This document shows, in pieces, positions 25,999 to 34,252 of a stretch of 64,000 bases of DNA (within the stretch, counting starts at the first letter, position 1; each line of letters starts with the position of its first letter). Source of the DNA: JAHCHG01 sp041745765 (GTDB taxonomy: Bacteria > Acidobacteriota > Blastocatellia > Pyrinomonadales > Pyrinomonadaceae); contig JBGTIH010000191.1 of NCBI GenBank assembly GCA_041745765.1, positions 1 through 64,000 of the forward strand, read 5' to 3'. The notes beneath the pieces were generated by a model, which was not told the origin of the DNA, did no database searches, and saw only the letters and a program-made list of their open reading frames with translations. A program made the position numbers and the translations under genes.

Positions 25999-26126
25999 AT
26001 TGGAAATTTCTCATTGGCAAGATAATTGCTACTCTATTAATTAGTTTGAGATTTTTATATTTTTAGCTCTTTTTAATTGCACAATGCTAAATTAATCAAG
26101 CATTCTGCAAAATATTTATAAAATTT

Positions 26127-27161
26127 ATGCTTATTGTAATGAAAGCCGACGCGACTCGTGAAGAAGTCGAGCGTGTCGAGGAAATAGTTGAGAAACTCGG
26201 TTATCGCCCGCATTTGATGCCGGGAGCGAGCCGTACGGCGATTGGAATTACCGGAAATCAAGGCGCGGTTGATCCGGCGCATTTTGAAAATCTTCCGGGC
26301 GTTGCCGACGCGATTCGCGTTACTAAACCTTACAAACTGATTTCAAAGGACTTACGTCCTGAAAAATCGGTGATAAAGGTCGGAAATGCAGAGATCGGCG
26401 GCGATGAACTGGCGATAATTGCCGGACCTTGCGCGGTCGAAACCGTCGAACAGGTTTTTAAAGTTGCCGAAACGGTCGCCCTCAGCGGTGCGAAATTTTT
26501 TCGCGGCGGCGCATTTAAACCACGCACTTCGCCGTATGCTTTTCAAGGGAAAGGGGAAGACGGTTTGAAGATTCTGGCGGAAGTTCGCGATGAATTCGGC
26601 TTAAATATCGTAACGGAAGCGATGGACGAGCGCGGCATTGATCTGGTTGAAAAATACGGCGACTGCATCCAGATCGGTGCGCGGAATATGCAGAATTTTT
26701 CTCTTTTAAAATATGCCGGAAAAATTCGAAAACCAGTTTTGTTAAAACGCGGTCTGTCGGCAACGCTGGAAGAATTTCTGCTCGCGGCGGAATACGTGAT
26801 GTCTGAGGGGAATTACGATGTTATTTTGTGCGAACGCGGCATTCGAACTTTTGGCACGCACGCCCGAAATACGATGGATTTATCCGTTATTCCGGCTGTT
26901 CACAAATTGACGCATCTGCCGATTATTGTTGATCCTTCGCACGGAACGGGCAGAAATTATATGGTCAATCCAATGGCTCGCGCCGGAGTCGCGGTCGGTG
27001 CCGACGGTTTAATTATCGAAGTTCATCCGTGTCCCGAAGAAGCACTCTGCGACGGCGCACAGGCACTTACGCCGGAGCAATATCTTGAATTATTTGAACA
27101 AATTCATGCGATTCACAAAATTCTGGCAACCGAACAGATGGAATTAATGGCGATTGTATAG
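26127..27161 (+). CDS. aroF: 3-deoxy-7-phosphoheptulonate synthase (DAHP synthase)
   Basis: First enzyme of the shikimate pathway: condenses phosphoenolpyruvate and erythrose 4-phosphate. Residues 1-75 form the ferredoxin-like regulatory domain found in the I-beta class (MLIVMKADATREEVERV). The TIM barrel follows with AGPCAVET, FRGGAFKPRTSPYAFQG, QIGARNMQNF, KRGLSATLEEF, CERGIRTFGTHARNT, VDPSHGTG and EVHPCPEEALCDGAQ. This layout matches Thermotoga-type DAHP synthase, inhibited by Tyr or Phe through the N-domain. Length 344 is standard. Followed by its own terminator. Confidence 0.96.
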   Translation: MLIVMKADATREEVERVEEIVEKLGYRPHLMPGASRTAIGITGNQGAVDPAHFENLPGVADAIRVTKPYKLISKDLRPEKSVIKVGNAEIGGDELAIIAGPCAVETVEQVFKVAETVALSGAKFFRGGAFKPRTSPYAFQGKGEDGLKILAEVRDEFGLNIVTEAMDERGIDLVEKYGDCIQIGARNMQNFSLLKYAGKIRKPVLLKRGLSATLEEFLLAAEYVMSEGNYDVILCERGIRTFGTHARNTMDLSVIPAVHKLTHLPIIVDPSHGTGRNYMVNPMARAGVAVGADGLIIEVHPCPEEALCDGAQALTPEQYLELFEQIHAIHKILATEQMELMAIV

Positions 27162-27186
27162 GTCTTAGAATGAAAGATTTTTCTCA

Positions 27187-27234
27187 CTTAGAGCGGATTA
27201 TAGATCAGTATATACAAGTTTAATCTGCTCTAAG
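27187..27234 (+). terminator. Terminator of aroF
   Basis: CTTAGAGCGGATTA and near-complement TAATCTGCTCTAAG form a 14-base stem with a 20-base loop, followed by TTTTAAT. Confidence 0.75.
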
Positions 27235-27293
27235 TTTTAATATGATTTTAATTATTTATAAAAACTCGAAAACTTACTTTAAGAAGTTCTCGA

Positions 27294-27344
27294 AAAAAAG
27301 AAATTCGCGCCAGATCAAAAAGATCAAGCGCGAATTTCTTTTTT
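27294..27344. terminator. Bidirectional terminator
   Basis: AAAGAAATTCGCGC pairs with GCGCGAATTTCTTT, with A and T runs on either side. It separates aroF (plus) from the small membrane protein (minus). Confidence 0.8.
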
Positions 27345-27359
27345 CGTTTCGCCTTTTGC

Positions 27360-27761
27360 CTATTTTGCCAAACGAAGTTTTAGAAAACCGTAAAATTGAA
27401 TGTAGCAACTCAACATCGCCGCCACAATTAACAGTGTCATCGGCATAAAGCGGAATTCTTCCGGCAAAATAATGCCCAGAGTTTGTCTGAAAATTACGCC
27501 CAGAACAACCGCAAAACCGAGAATCAGACTTCTTCCGAAAAGCCAGTTCCAGAAATCAGGCTTTTCGCCTGTGTATGCGAAATACGGCAAAACAGCCACC
27601 ATAATCAGCGTAATTCCCAAAAACACGCTTTCAAACGCTAATCCGGCGGATCGTCCAAATTCAACTGCTAGAAAGAATAAAACAAAAGAAGTATCAACCG
27701 CGAATCGTTTATCAACCGTTGCTTCTTCCCGTAAATGCCCGACATGCGCCGCTGTTTTCAT
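27360..27761 (-). CDS. Small membrane protein of the XRE locus
   Basis: A 133-residue protein with about three membrane helices (residues 40-62, 76-95, 104-126) and a charged N-terminus of about 28 residues (KTAAHVGHLREEATVDKR). I do not recognise a family. It is downstream of the XRE regulator on the same strand with a 56-base gap, so they probably form a transcript. There is no clear ribosome binding site before the ATG. The convergent aroF is separated from it by two terminators. Confidence 0.6.
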   Translation of the reverse strand: MKTAAHVGHLREEATVDKRFAVDTSFVLFFLAVEFGRSAGLAFESVFLGITLIMVAVLPYFAYTGEKPDFWNWLFGRSLILGFAVVLGVIFRQTLGIILPEEFRFMPMTLLIVAAMLSCYIQFYGFLKLRLAK

Positions 27762-27817
27762 ATTTTTTTTTGTCTTTTAACTAATTGCTCAATTAAAAAA
27801 TAGTTTTGCCTTTTGCC

Positions 27818-28216
27818 TTATTTATCTTCCGGTTTGCTGAATTGTGTGTATGCAACGCGGAAAAGTTCGGATAACGCTTTGGCTGTTTCGGGCGTTAGAT
27901 TTTTGTCGGCGCGAAGGTGCGCTTCGACAATTTCCGGTGTCGCTTCGTGCGGATAATAAACGACCGCTTCAACATCTTCGCTTTTTCCCTGCCGTTTCAT
28001 TACGCGGTCAACCGGCATATCGAGCCAATTTGTTAAACGCGCGATATTATCGGCATCCGGCTTGCCCGTTCCGTTTTCGATGCGCGAGAGCGTCGAAGCT
28101 GAAACCTGTGTTACGTCCGCCACATCACGCAAACTTAAACTTAATTCTTCCCGACGGCGTTTGATGGCGCGTCCGAGTTCTTTTGTGTTGATTAGACTTT
28201 CATTTTTATAACCCAT
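27818..28216 (-). CDS. XRE family transcriptional regulator
   Basis: The 132-residue protein carries a Cro/C1-type helix-turn-helix at residues 13-70: ELGRAIKRRREELSLSLRDVA then TQVSASTLSRIENGTGKP. The C-terminal part (about 75-132) is helical and includes SEDVEAVVYYPHEATPEIVEAHLRA, of unknown role. It is divergent from the SWIM-Rad52 gene and lies next to two palindromes of TGA-N-ACA-N-TGT-N-TCA type, the likely operators. It probably controls both directions. Confidence 0.88.
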   Translation of the reverse strand: MGYKNESLINTKELGRAIKRRREELSLSLRDVADVTQVSASTLSRIENGTGKPDADNIARLTNWLDMPVDRVMKRQGKSEDVEAVVYYPHEATPEIVEAHLRADKNLTPETAKALSELFRVAYTQFSKPEDK

Positions 28217-28295
28217 ATTTTTTCTCCAATTACCTTTTATCTTTTTCGGTTTTAGAAATTGCTTATCGTAAAAAATCTCTCAACCGTCCTTTACG

Positions 28296-28310
28296 TGAAA
28301 CAATGTATCA
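28296..28310. promoter_or_regulatory. Operator-like palindrome O1
   Basis: TGAAACAATGTATCA is a near-perfect 15-base palindrome around a central base. The same bases with flanks (28295-28313) are repeated in inverse at 28363-28381. It lies 80 bases upstream of the XRE start. Confidence 0.7.
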
Positions 28311-28365
28311 TAAAAATATTTTAGATGCAACACCCCGTTTCACGCTTGCAACAAATTAAATGTTA

Positions 28366-28380
28366 TGATACATTGTTTCA
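28366..28380. promoter_or_regulatory. Operator-like palindrome O2
   Basis: TGATACATTGTTTCA is the exact reverse complement of O1, 55 bases away between the two sites; flanks extend identity to 19 bases. It is 82 bases upstream of the SWIM-Rad52 ATG. GTTTCAC at 28337-28343 and TGAAAC at 28385-28390 are extra half-sites. Confidence 0.7.
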
Positions 28381-28461
28381 CAGATGAAACTAATAACGTT
28401 TAATCTGACAGCAAACAGTTAATAAAACAACACTTTGCAATAGAAAAGGAAGGAAATAAAA

Positions 28462-29685
28462 ATGACAGCAATAGCAGAAGAAAAAAATTTAACGGAGAAA
28501 CGGGAAAAAAGAGCCAGATCAATCGCCGCAATGGGATTGGTCAATCGTGAAGGCGATAAATTCGTCGTTTCAACGCCTTCTCTGCGCGGCAAGCAAACGA
28601 GTTATCAGGTTTGGCGCGATGAAGCGGGCAAAATCCGTTGTAATTGTTTGGAGTATGAAGAAGCGGCTGTCGGCGATTCAAAATTTCGCTGCGAACATAT
28701 TTTGGCGGTAAAATTCGCTCTGGTCGCAAAGAATACGGAATCCGCCACAAAACAACCTCAGAAGAATGAAGCTCAGAACAGAGTTAGATCGGAAGAAGTT
28801 GTTAAAGAAGACAAAATCGCTACTGAGCCGCGTGAAAAGTCCAAACGCGGCGAACAGAGGTCGGATGAGATTGAGGAGAATATTTCGATAACCGGACAGA
28901 TCGAAACGAATAAAGCTCCTGAATCGAATCAACTTGCGAACACACAAGGAGAAATAGAAATGAAACAAGAACAAATTAAAAATCAGGAAACGGCTGCCGT
29001 CGAACAGCCTAATAATGTTTTGAATTTTACCAGCACATTGCACGAGCTTCGTAAAAATGTTGACCCGAATCTGGTCAAACAGCGCGAAGGCTGGCGCGAT
29101 AGAAACGGCAATGTCCAGATGGTTGATTACGTCGAATGGCACACAGTTGCCGACATCTTGGACGAAACCGCGCCGAACTGGACGCACACGATCCGCGCCG
29201 TTCAGCAAATCGGCGATATTTTTGCGGTAACGGTCGCCATTACGATTGATGGAATTACGCGCGAAGGTCTTGGAACGGGAACGGCGCATTCCGAAATGGG
29301 CATCAAAAAAGCCGAACACGATGCGCTTAAACGAGCCGCCGTCAAATTCGGCATCGCCCGCGATCTCTACAAAAAGGAATCCGACACCATCGAACGCGAA
29401 GGCGCGGTTCCTTTTGACAATCAAACAAACGGTGCAACAAATGAATTTCCGAATAATCCGATTGCGCGAAGCCTTTCCGATCTCGTAACGGCAAAACAAC
29501 TCGGAATGATTCGCGCGATTGCCAGAGAAATGAGCGTTGATCCGGATGAAGAATGCCAAACGGTAATGAACTGTAAAACGGACGAACTTTCAAAACGTGC
29601 GGCTTCATCTTTAATCCAACATTTGCAGGATATGCAAAAAGGTCAGCTCACGGAAGTTCAAACACCGCTCCGACGCGCAAGCTAA
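28462..29685 (+). CDS. SWIM zinc finger fused to Rad52-type ssDNA-annealing domain
   Basis: Residues 45-85 form a SWIM finger with ligands Cys60, Cys62, Cys77 and His79 (CNC...CEH). A charged, low-complexity linker (about 95-180) follows. Residues 185-310 match Rad52/Rad22 annealing domains: VKQREGWRDRNGNVQMVDYVEWHT, NWTHTIRAVQQIG, VAITIDG, GLGTGTA and KKAEHDALKRAAVKFG. The tail (about 345-400) has TAKQLGMIRAIAREM, a helix pair often found at the ends of phage and plasmid recombinases. Rad52 proteins anneal complementary single strands. SWIM fingers occur in DNA-binding or helicase partners; this fusion is unusual. AAGGAAGGAAATAAAA precedes the ATG. Confidence 0.85.
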   Translation: MTAIAEEKNLTEKREKRARSIAAMGLVNREGDKFVVSTPSLRGKQTSYQVWRDEAGKIRCNCLEYEEAAVGDSKFRCEHILAVKFALVAKNTESATKQPQKNEAQNRVRSEEVVKEDKIATEPREKSKRGEQRSDEIEENISITGQIETNKAPESNQLANTQGEIEMKQEQIKNQETAAVEQPNNVLNFTSTLHELRKNVDPNLVKQREGWRDRNGNVQMVDYVEWHTVADILDETAPNWTHTIRAVQQIGDIFAVTVAITIDGITREGLGTGTAHSEMGIKKAEHDALKRAAVKFGIARDLYKKESDTIEREGAVPFDNQTNGATNEFPNNPIARSLSDLVTAKQLGMIRAIAREMSVDPDEECQTVMNCKTDELSKRAASSLIQHLQDMQKGQLTEVQTPLRRAS

Positions 29686-29897
29686 TTTTAGTACGGGAAG
29701 TCTTGAATGTCAGAAAATCTTGGAAGAAATCGAAATTTATCTTCTAACACTTCCAGACTTCCAAGACTTCACTCGACTCAACTTTTGAGTTGTGAAATGA
29801 CCGTCCTGCTTTCTCCAAAAAGCCAGATAAAACCTCGCTCACAACTCAAAACCTCCTCACTTTATTATTTTTTACTTTAATTTCAGATGAAAAACTT
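29686..29897. other. Intergenic repeats between Rad52 and DUF1579-like genes
   Basis: GAAGTCTTG near 29697 and CAAGACTTC near 29762 form an inverted pair, with further CTTCCA/TGGAAG units between. ACTCAAC-TTT-TGAGTTGT at about 29776-29792 is a second hairpin. They are weak candidates for termination of the Rad52 gene. No small gene was recognised here. Confidence 0.4.
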
Positions 29898-30356
29898 ATG
29901 AGCATACCTGAAAATTTTACAAAATTAGTCGGCGAATGGCGCGGATTAAATCGTCTGCACACGCCTTGGATGGAAGACGATCCGATTAATGAATCCGTTG
30001 CAGAAGCAAACGTAAAAACTGCGGCGATTGAGAAATTTCTTAAAATCGAATACACGTGGATTTATGAAGAAAAACCGCAAGCCGGAATTTTATTGGTTGG
30101 CGGTGAAGAAAATTTAGCAAAAGCAGTTTGGATTGATTCGTGGCACAACGGCGACAATTTTATGAATTGCGAAGGAAATTTTGAAGGAAATTTAATAAAA
30201 ATCAAAGGTTTTTACAAAGTTCCCGATCATCCCGATTGGGGTTGGACGACGGAAATCTTCTTTGAAAACGAAAATTCATTCAAAGTCATAATGCATAATG
30301 TAACGCCTGAAGGCGAGGAATCTCTTGCAGTCGAATCTATTTACGAAAAACTGTAA
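29898..30356 (+). CDS. DUF1579-like protein
   Basis: A 152-residue protein with the pattern LVGEWRGLNRL, WIYEEKPQAGILLVGGE, AKAVWIDSWHNGD, IKIKGFYKVPDHPDWGWTTEIFFENENSFKVIM and EGEESLAVESIYEKL. This is the beta-barrel layout of the DUF1579 group (lipocalin-like calycins). There is no signal peptide. Function is unknown; small ligand binding is inferred from fold. It stands alone. Confidence 0.65.
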   Translation: MSIPENFTKLVGEWRGLNRLHTPWMEDDPINESVAEANVKTAAIEKFLKIEYTWIYEEKPQAGILLVGGEENLAKAVWIDSWHNGDNFMNCEGNFEGNLIKIKGFYKVPDHPDWGWTTEIFFENENSFKVIMHNVTPEGEESLAVESIYEKL

Positions 30357-30432
30357 ACAGTCGTAAATTCCTCAAATCACGACCAAATTTATCTAATTAC
30401 CCATGCTATTTTCAAACATTAATAATTAAGAA

Positions 30433-30457
30433 ACGCCCACGAATGATTCGTGGGCGT
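30433..30457. terminator. Hairpin terminator between convergent genes
   Basis: ACGCCCACGAAT and its perfect complement around a single central base form a 12-base stem. On the minus strand it is followed by TTTCTTAATTATT, so it best serves the M16 operon. Confidence 0.75.
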
Positions 30458-30504
30458 AAATAAATGAAATATCTCCTGCGGTTTTTAGTTTTAACTACAT
30501 CAAA

Positions 30505-32640
30505 TTATTTCTCTTTCGTTCCGGTAAATGCCAGATCGCCGATTCCCAAACCTTCGGGCGTGAGCATTCCCGACATTTTCGCATTGCCTTCGAGCTTGCC
30601 TTTTATAATCACGGTTAAAGGTTGACCTTGAAAATTTAAAATCAAAGTTGCTTCAACATTTTCGCCGCTGACTTTCCCTGTCGAAACGCTTCCGTCGCCG
30701 ACATCGGACGTAAGAGTTCCGCTTAGAATATCGCCGTTTTGCACGAAATTAACGGTTACAACAACGGGTTGACCGCCCGCATTTGTTTCGATCTTCCACG
30801 TTCCGGCGATGTTTTTTGCGCTTGCGGCAGAAGTTGTTTCCGGCGAAGCGACAGTTCCGGCGGCGCGTTTGCCTTCAAACGGAAGCGGCGGAAATCCGGG
30901 AATTCCGGTGTTGATCGTGCCTTTCATCGTGTCGCCTTCGACAGTTCCATTAATTGACAGTTCAACCTTTTGCCCCTGCATTTCGCTGGAAGCAGTTCCG
31001 GTCAAACGATTGCCGCTGACTTTTGCGCTTTCAATCTTGCCTTGTCCGAGCATCGAACTCATTATTCCGGTTACGTTTGCGCCGTCCTGCTTTAATTCAA
31101 GCGAAACGGGCAGTTTTTGACCTTGCGCTTCGAGTGTCAAATCCCATTTTCCGGCAACATTCGCCGTTTCACCGCTGACGGGTTTGCCGTAATTGGCAAT
31201 GTCCTGTTTTGCGCCTTCGGTGTCGAAAATCTCGATTTCTTTGGCGTAAGTTTTCACCTGCGGCAAGATTTCTTCGGCATCGCCGACGATGACAATCGCC
31301 ACGCGGTCAGGTGTGATGTATTTTTTCGCCACGCGCGCCACTTCATCCGCTGTTATCGCGTTGACCTTATCGCGGTAGGTTTGCAAATAATCCGCCGGAA
31401 GATTGTAAAGCTGCTGCGACGTGATCAAATTCGTCAAACCTTCCTGAGTTTCGGCGCGAATAGGGAAAACTCCGGTCAGAAAATTTTTCGCGTCCTGCAA
31501 TTCCTTTGCGGGAACTTTTTCATCACGGATGCGGTTTAACTCAAAGAAAAATTCCTTAATCGAATCGCCCGTGACAGGCGTGCGGACTTCGGCGCTCGCC
31601 TCGAAAGAACCGGCTTGTCTTCTCGTATCAAACGAAGAATACGCGCCGTATGTATAGCCTTTTTCTTCGCGCAGATTCATAAAAAGACGCGCCGACGCGC
31701 CCGCGCCGAGAACCTGATTCATTACCAAAACCGGAAAATAATCGGGATTGGCGCGGTCAATGGCAATATTTGCCAGAACGATATTCGATTGTGCCGAACC
31801 GGGACGATCAACAATTGTTAAGGTCGCCGCATTTCTGACGGGCGGTGCGGGAAATTTCATTGCGTCAACCGTACCTTTTTGCCAATTTCCGAAAGTTTCC
31901 CGAATTTCTTTAAGCAAAGCATCTCGATTAACATCGCCGACGACGATCAGAGTCGCATTTCCGGGAACGAACATTTTTTTGTGATGCGCCGCTAATTTTT
32001 CCGGTGTTAATTTTTCAATATCCGCTGCGGACGGTGAAACGACGCTGTACGGGTGCGAACCGTATAAAATTTTAGAAATTCGTTCGTCTGCCAGAAAACC
32101 GGGCTGTGAACGCTGAAATTTTAATCCTTCAATCGTGTTTTGTTTGTAAAGTTTAAGTTCGCTTTCAGGAAATGTCGGATTCAAAACAATGTCCGCCATC
32201 AATCTTAAAACGTCGGACGAGTAAAGCGACAGAGCCGAACCTGCAACGATCGTATTATCGGAAGTCGAACTCGCCGAAATGCTCGCACCGAGTTTTTCGA
32301 TCTCGTCGGAAAATTGCTTGCTCGAGCGGTTTTTCGTGCCTTCATCGAGTAGAGAAGTTACAGCCGAAGTCAGACCGATATTGTCTTTCGGATCATTAAT
32401 GTCTCCGGTCGGAAATGCCAGCCGATAGCTGACCAGCGGAAGACGTTTGTCTTCAAAAATCACGACCTTCAAACCGTTCGGCAAAGATGTTTCAAACGGT
32501 TTTGTGATATTAAAAGGAACGGGCGCAAGCGGCGCAGGCGCGGTTTTACGAAAATCTTCATTCATATTTTGTGCCAATAAGTTTGTGCAAAACGCCGAAA
32601 TAACAGCTAGAAAGCTCAATAATTTTATTATTTTCATCAT
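30505..32640 (-). CDS. M16 family protein lacking the zinc motif, with two C-terminal beta domains
   Basis: Exported (signal peptide AFCTNLLAQ). Residues 40-490 are an M16 pitrilysin fold (GLKVVIFEDKRLPLVSYRL, GDINDPKDNIGL, TIVDRPGSAQSNIVL, REEKGYTYGAYSSF). The position of the HxxEH zinc motif reads SLLDEGT, so it is not a metalloprotease itself. In two-chain M16 peptidases a catalytic and a non-catalytic subunit form one chamber. Residues about 495-600 and 610-711 are two copies of a beta-rich domain (VAGKWDLTLEAQGQ, IAGTWKIETNAGGQ) not usual in M16. It is directly downstream of the catalytic partner, with AAGGAG before the ATG. Confidence 0.9.
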   Translation of the reverse strand: MMKIIKLLSFLAVISAFCTNLLAQNMNEDFRKTAPAPLAPVPFNITKPFETSLPNGLKVVIFEDKRLPLVSYRLAFPTGDINDPKDNIGLTSAVTSLLDEGTKNRSSKQFSDEIEKLGASISASSTSDNTIVAGSALSLYSSDVLRLMADIVLNPTFPESELKLYKQNTIEGLKFQRSQPGFLADERISKILYGSHPYSVVSPSAADIEKLTPEKLAAHHKKMFVPGNATLIVVGDVNRDALLKEIRETFGNWQKGTVDAMKFPAPPVRNAATLTIVDRPGSAQSNIVLANIAIDRANPDYFPVLVMNQVLGAGASARLFMNLREEKGYTYGAYSSFDTRRQAGSFEASAEVRTPVTGDSIKEFFFELNRIRDEKVPAKELQDAKNFLTGVFPIRAETQEGLTNLITSQQLYNLPADYLQTYRDKVNAITADEVARVAKKYITPDRVAIVIVGDAEEILPQVKTYAKEIEIFDTEGAKQDIANYGKPVSGETANVAGKWDLTLEAQGQKLPVSLELKQDGANVTGIMSSMLGQGKIESAKVSGNRLTGTASSEMQGQKVELSINGTVEGDTMKGTINTGIPGFPPLPFEGKRAAGTVASPETTSAASAKNIAGTWKIETNAGGQPVVVTVNFVQNGDILSGTLTSDVGDGSVSTGKVSGENVEATLILNFQGQPLTVIIKGKLEGNAKMSGMLTPEGLGIGDLAFTGTKEK

Positions 32641-32667
32641 TTTATAAAACTCCTTTTTGCGTTCGGT

Positions 32668-34047
32668 TTATTTTTGTCCAGCCGGAACGACATCGAGCAA
32701 AGCGCGGTTTTCATTATTCAAAAAAGTATTAACTGCATTTTTGATCTGTTCGGGCGTAATTTTTAAAAGCGTATCGAGTTCAGAGTTAATCAAATTCGGA
32801 TCGCCGTCATAGAGCGTAAATTGCGCGATCTGCTGCGCTCTTGCCATCGAAGATTGACGGGCGCGAACGGCATCGTTGATCAGTTGATTTTTGAGTTTCG
32901 TCATTTCTTCGGCAGTCGGACCGTTTTCGGCTAAATCCTTAATTTCGTTCATAATCGCCATTCGGATTTTGCTCAAATCCTGTCCGGGTTTCGGAATCGC
33001 ACCGATTGCCAGACCGGAAGGACCGCGCCGTTCATCGTTGATTCCGAAAATTTGCACGACCGATTCATCGCCTTTGACGAGTTTTTGATAAAGCCTTGAA
33101 GAATCGCCTTCAAACAGAAGCTTTCCGGCTAAACTCAAAGCGTTATGTTCGGGAGTGCGCCGCGGCGGAACTTTCCATCCCATCAAAAATGCCGGAAAAG
33201 GTGCGAGTTTGTCTTCGTATTTTCTATAAGTTTTAACCACTTCTTTCGGTTCGGCGACATTTACGACTTCGGGTTTCGGTTGTTTTTTGATCGAACCGAA
33301 ATATTTTTCGACCAGACTTTTTGCGGTTTTCGGATCGAACGCGCCGGAAATTGATAAAACCGCATTATTCGGCGCGTAATAGATTCGGAAAAATTCCTTG
33401 ATATCCTCAACCGTTGCTGCGTCCAAATCGTCCATCGAACCGATGGTCGAATGCGAATTGGCAAAATTTTTATAAACCATCGTATTGAGTATATTAAAAA
33501 CTTCGCCATAAGGCTGATTATCGTAATTCAAGCGTTTTTCTTCCTGAACGGCGTTGCGCTGATTATCGAGATTTTCCTGTGTAACTTCCAGAGAACGCAT
33601 CCGGTCGGATTCGAGCCACAGCGCAAGCGGCAATTGATTCGCCGGTAAAGTTTGAAAATAATTCGTCCGCTCGGTGCTGGTCGTGCCGTTCATCGTGCCG
33701 CCGGCATTTGAAATAAACTGAAAATGCTCGGCTTTTTTGACGTTTTCCGAACCTTGAAACATCATATGTTCAAAAAGATGAGCAAATCCCGTGCGACCTT
33801 CGCGCTCATTGCGCGAGCCGACATCGTAATAAACCGCGACGGCGACAACCGGCACGGAATTATCCTGATTCAAAACAACCCGCAAGCCGTTTTCAAGCGT
33901 GAACTGCTCAATCTTCAGCGGCGGAAGCTGAAAAGTTCCTGACGTTTTATCCATATTTTTGGTACTCGTATTTTGGGCAAAAGTGCTGATTGCGAAAAGT
34001 GTTAAAATCAATAAAGTTGCCACCCGATAAAGAAATCTTTTATCCAT
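32668..34047 (-). CDS. M16 family zinc peptidase, catalytic subunit
   Basis: Signal peptide (FAISTFAQ), then an M16 domain with the inverted zinc motif HLFEHMMF (HxxEH) about 83 residues in and the distal Glu in VQEEKRLNYDN. The fold continues through the second half (FPAFLMGWKVPPRRTPEH, ERRGPSGLAIGA). Length 459 matches a two-subunit periplasmic M16 enzyme. The ATG at 34047 has AGGAG 6 bases before it; a longer frame at 34092 is not needed. It lies 27 bases upstream of the inactive partner gene, which fits a heterodimer. Confidence 0.92.
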   Translation of the reverse strand: MDKRFLYRVATLLILTLFAISTFAQNTSTKNMDKTSGTFQLPPLKIEQFTLENGLRVVLNQDNSVPVVAVAVYYDVGSRNEREGRTGFAHLFEHMMFQGSENVKKAEHFQFISNAGGTMNGTTSTERTNYFQTLPANQLPLALWLESDRMRSLEVTQENLDNQRNAVQEEKRLNYDNQPYGEVFNILNTMVYKNFANSHSTIGSMDDLDAATVEDIKEFFRIYYAPNNAVLSISGAFDPKTAKSLVEKYFGSIKKQPKPEVVNVAEPKEVVKTYRKYEDKLAPFPAFLMGWKVPPRRTPEHNALSLAGKLLFEGDSSRLYQKLVKGDESVVQIFGINDERRGPSGLAIGAIPKPGQDLSKIRMAIMNEIKDLAENGPTAEEMTKLKNQLINDAVRARQSSMARAQQIAQFTLYDGDPNLINSELDTLLKITPEQIKNAVNTFLNNENRALLDVVPAGQK

Positions 34048-34189
34048 TTTTACTCCTAAGATTAATGAAAAAGTTAGTTTTAATGTAAGCATTTTACGCT
34101 TTAAAAAGCAATAGGACTTTTTTTATGATTCGCTTTAAGTCTGCAAACAGTTTCAACCGTTTTCAAAGGTATATTTATAATTTTCCGAC

Positions 34190-34231
34190 AAAAAAGCGCG
34201 CATTTTTACATAAAAAATCTGCGCGCTTTTT
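34190..34231. terminator. Bidirectional terminator
   Basis: AAAAAGCGCGCA with complement TGCGCGCTTTTT and A/T flanks. It lies between the FG-GAP gene end (34253) and the M16 gene on the minus strand, terminating the FG-GAP gene. Confidence 0.8.
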
Positions 34232-34252
34232 AATTATTATTAAATTTGAACT

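Noticed and set aside
28678..29559. 293-residue open frame on the minus strand opposite the Rad52 gene
   Set aside because: It mirrors the codon pattern of the SWIM-Rad52 gene, has no recognisable domain, no signal and no plausible ribosome binding site.
28462..29685. Prophage origin of the Rad52 gene
   Set aside because: No capsid, terminase, portal, tail or integrase gene is in the window, and no attachment site was found.
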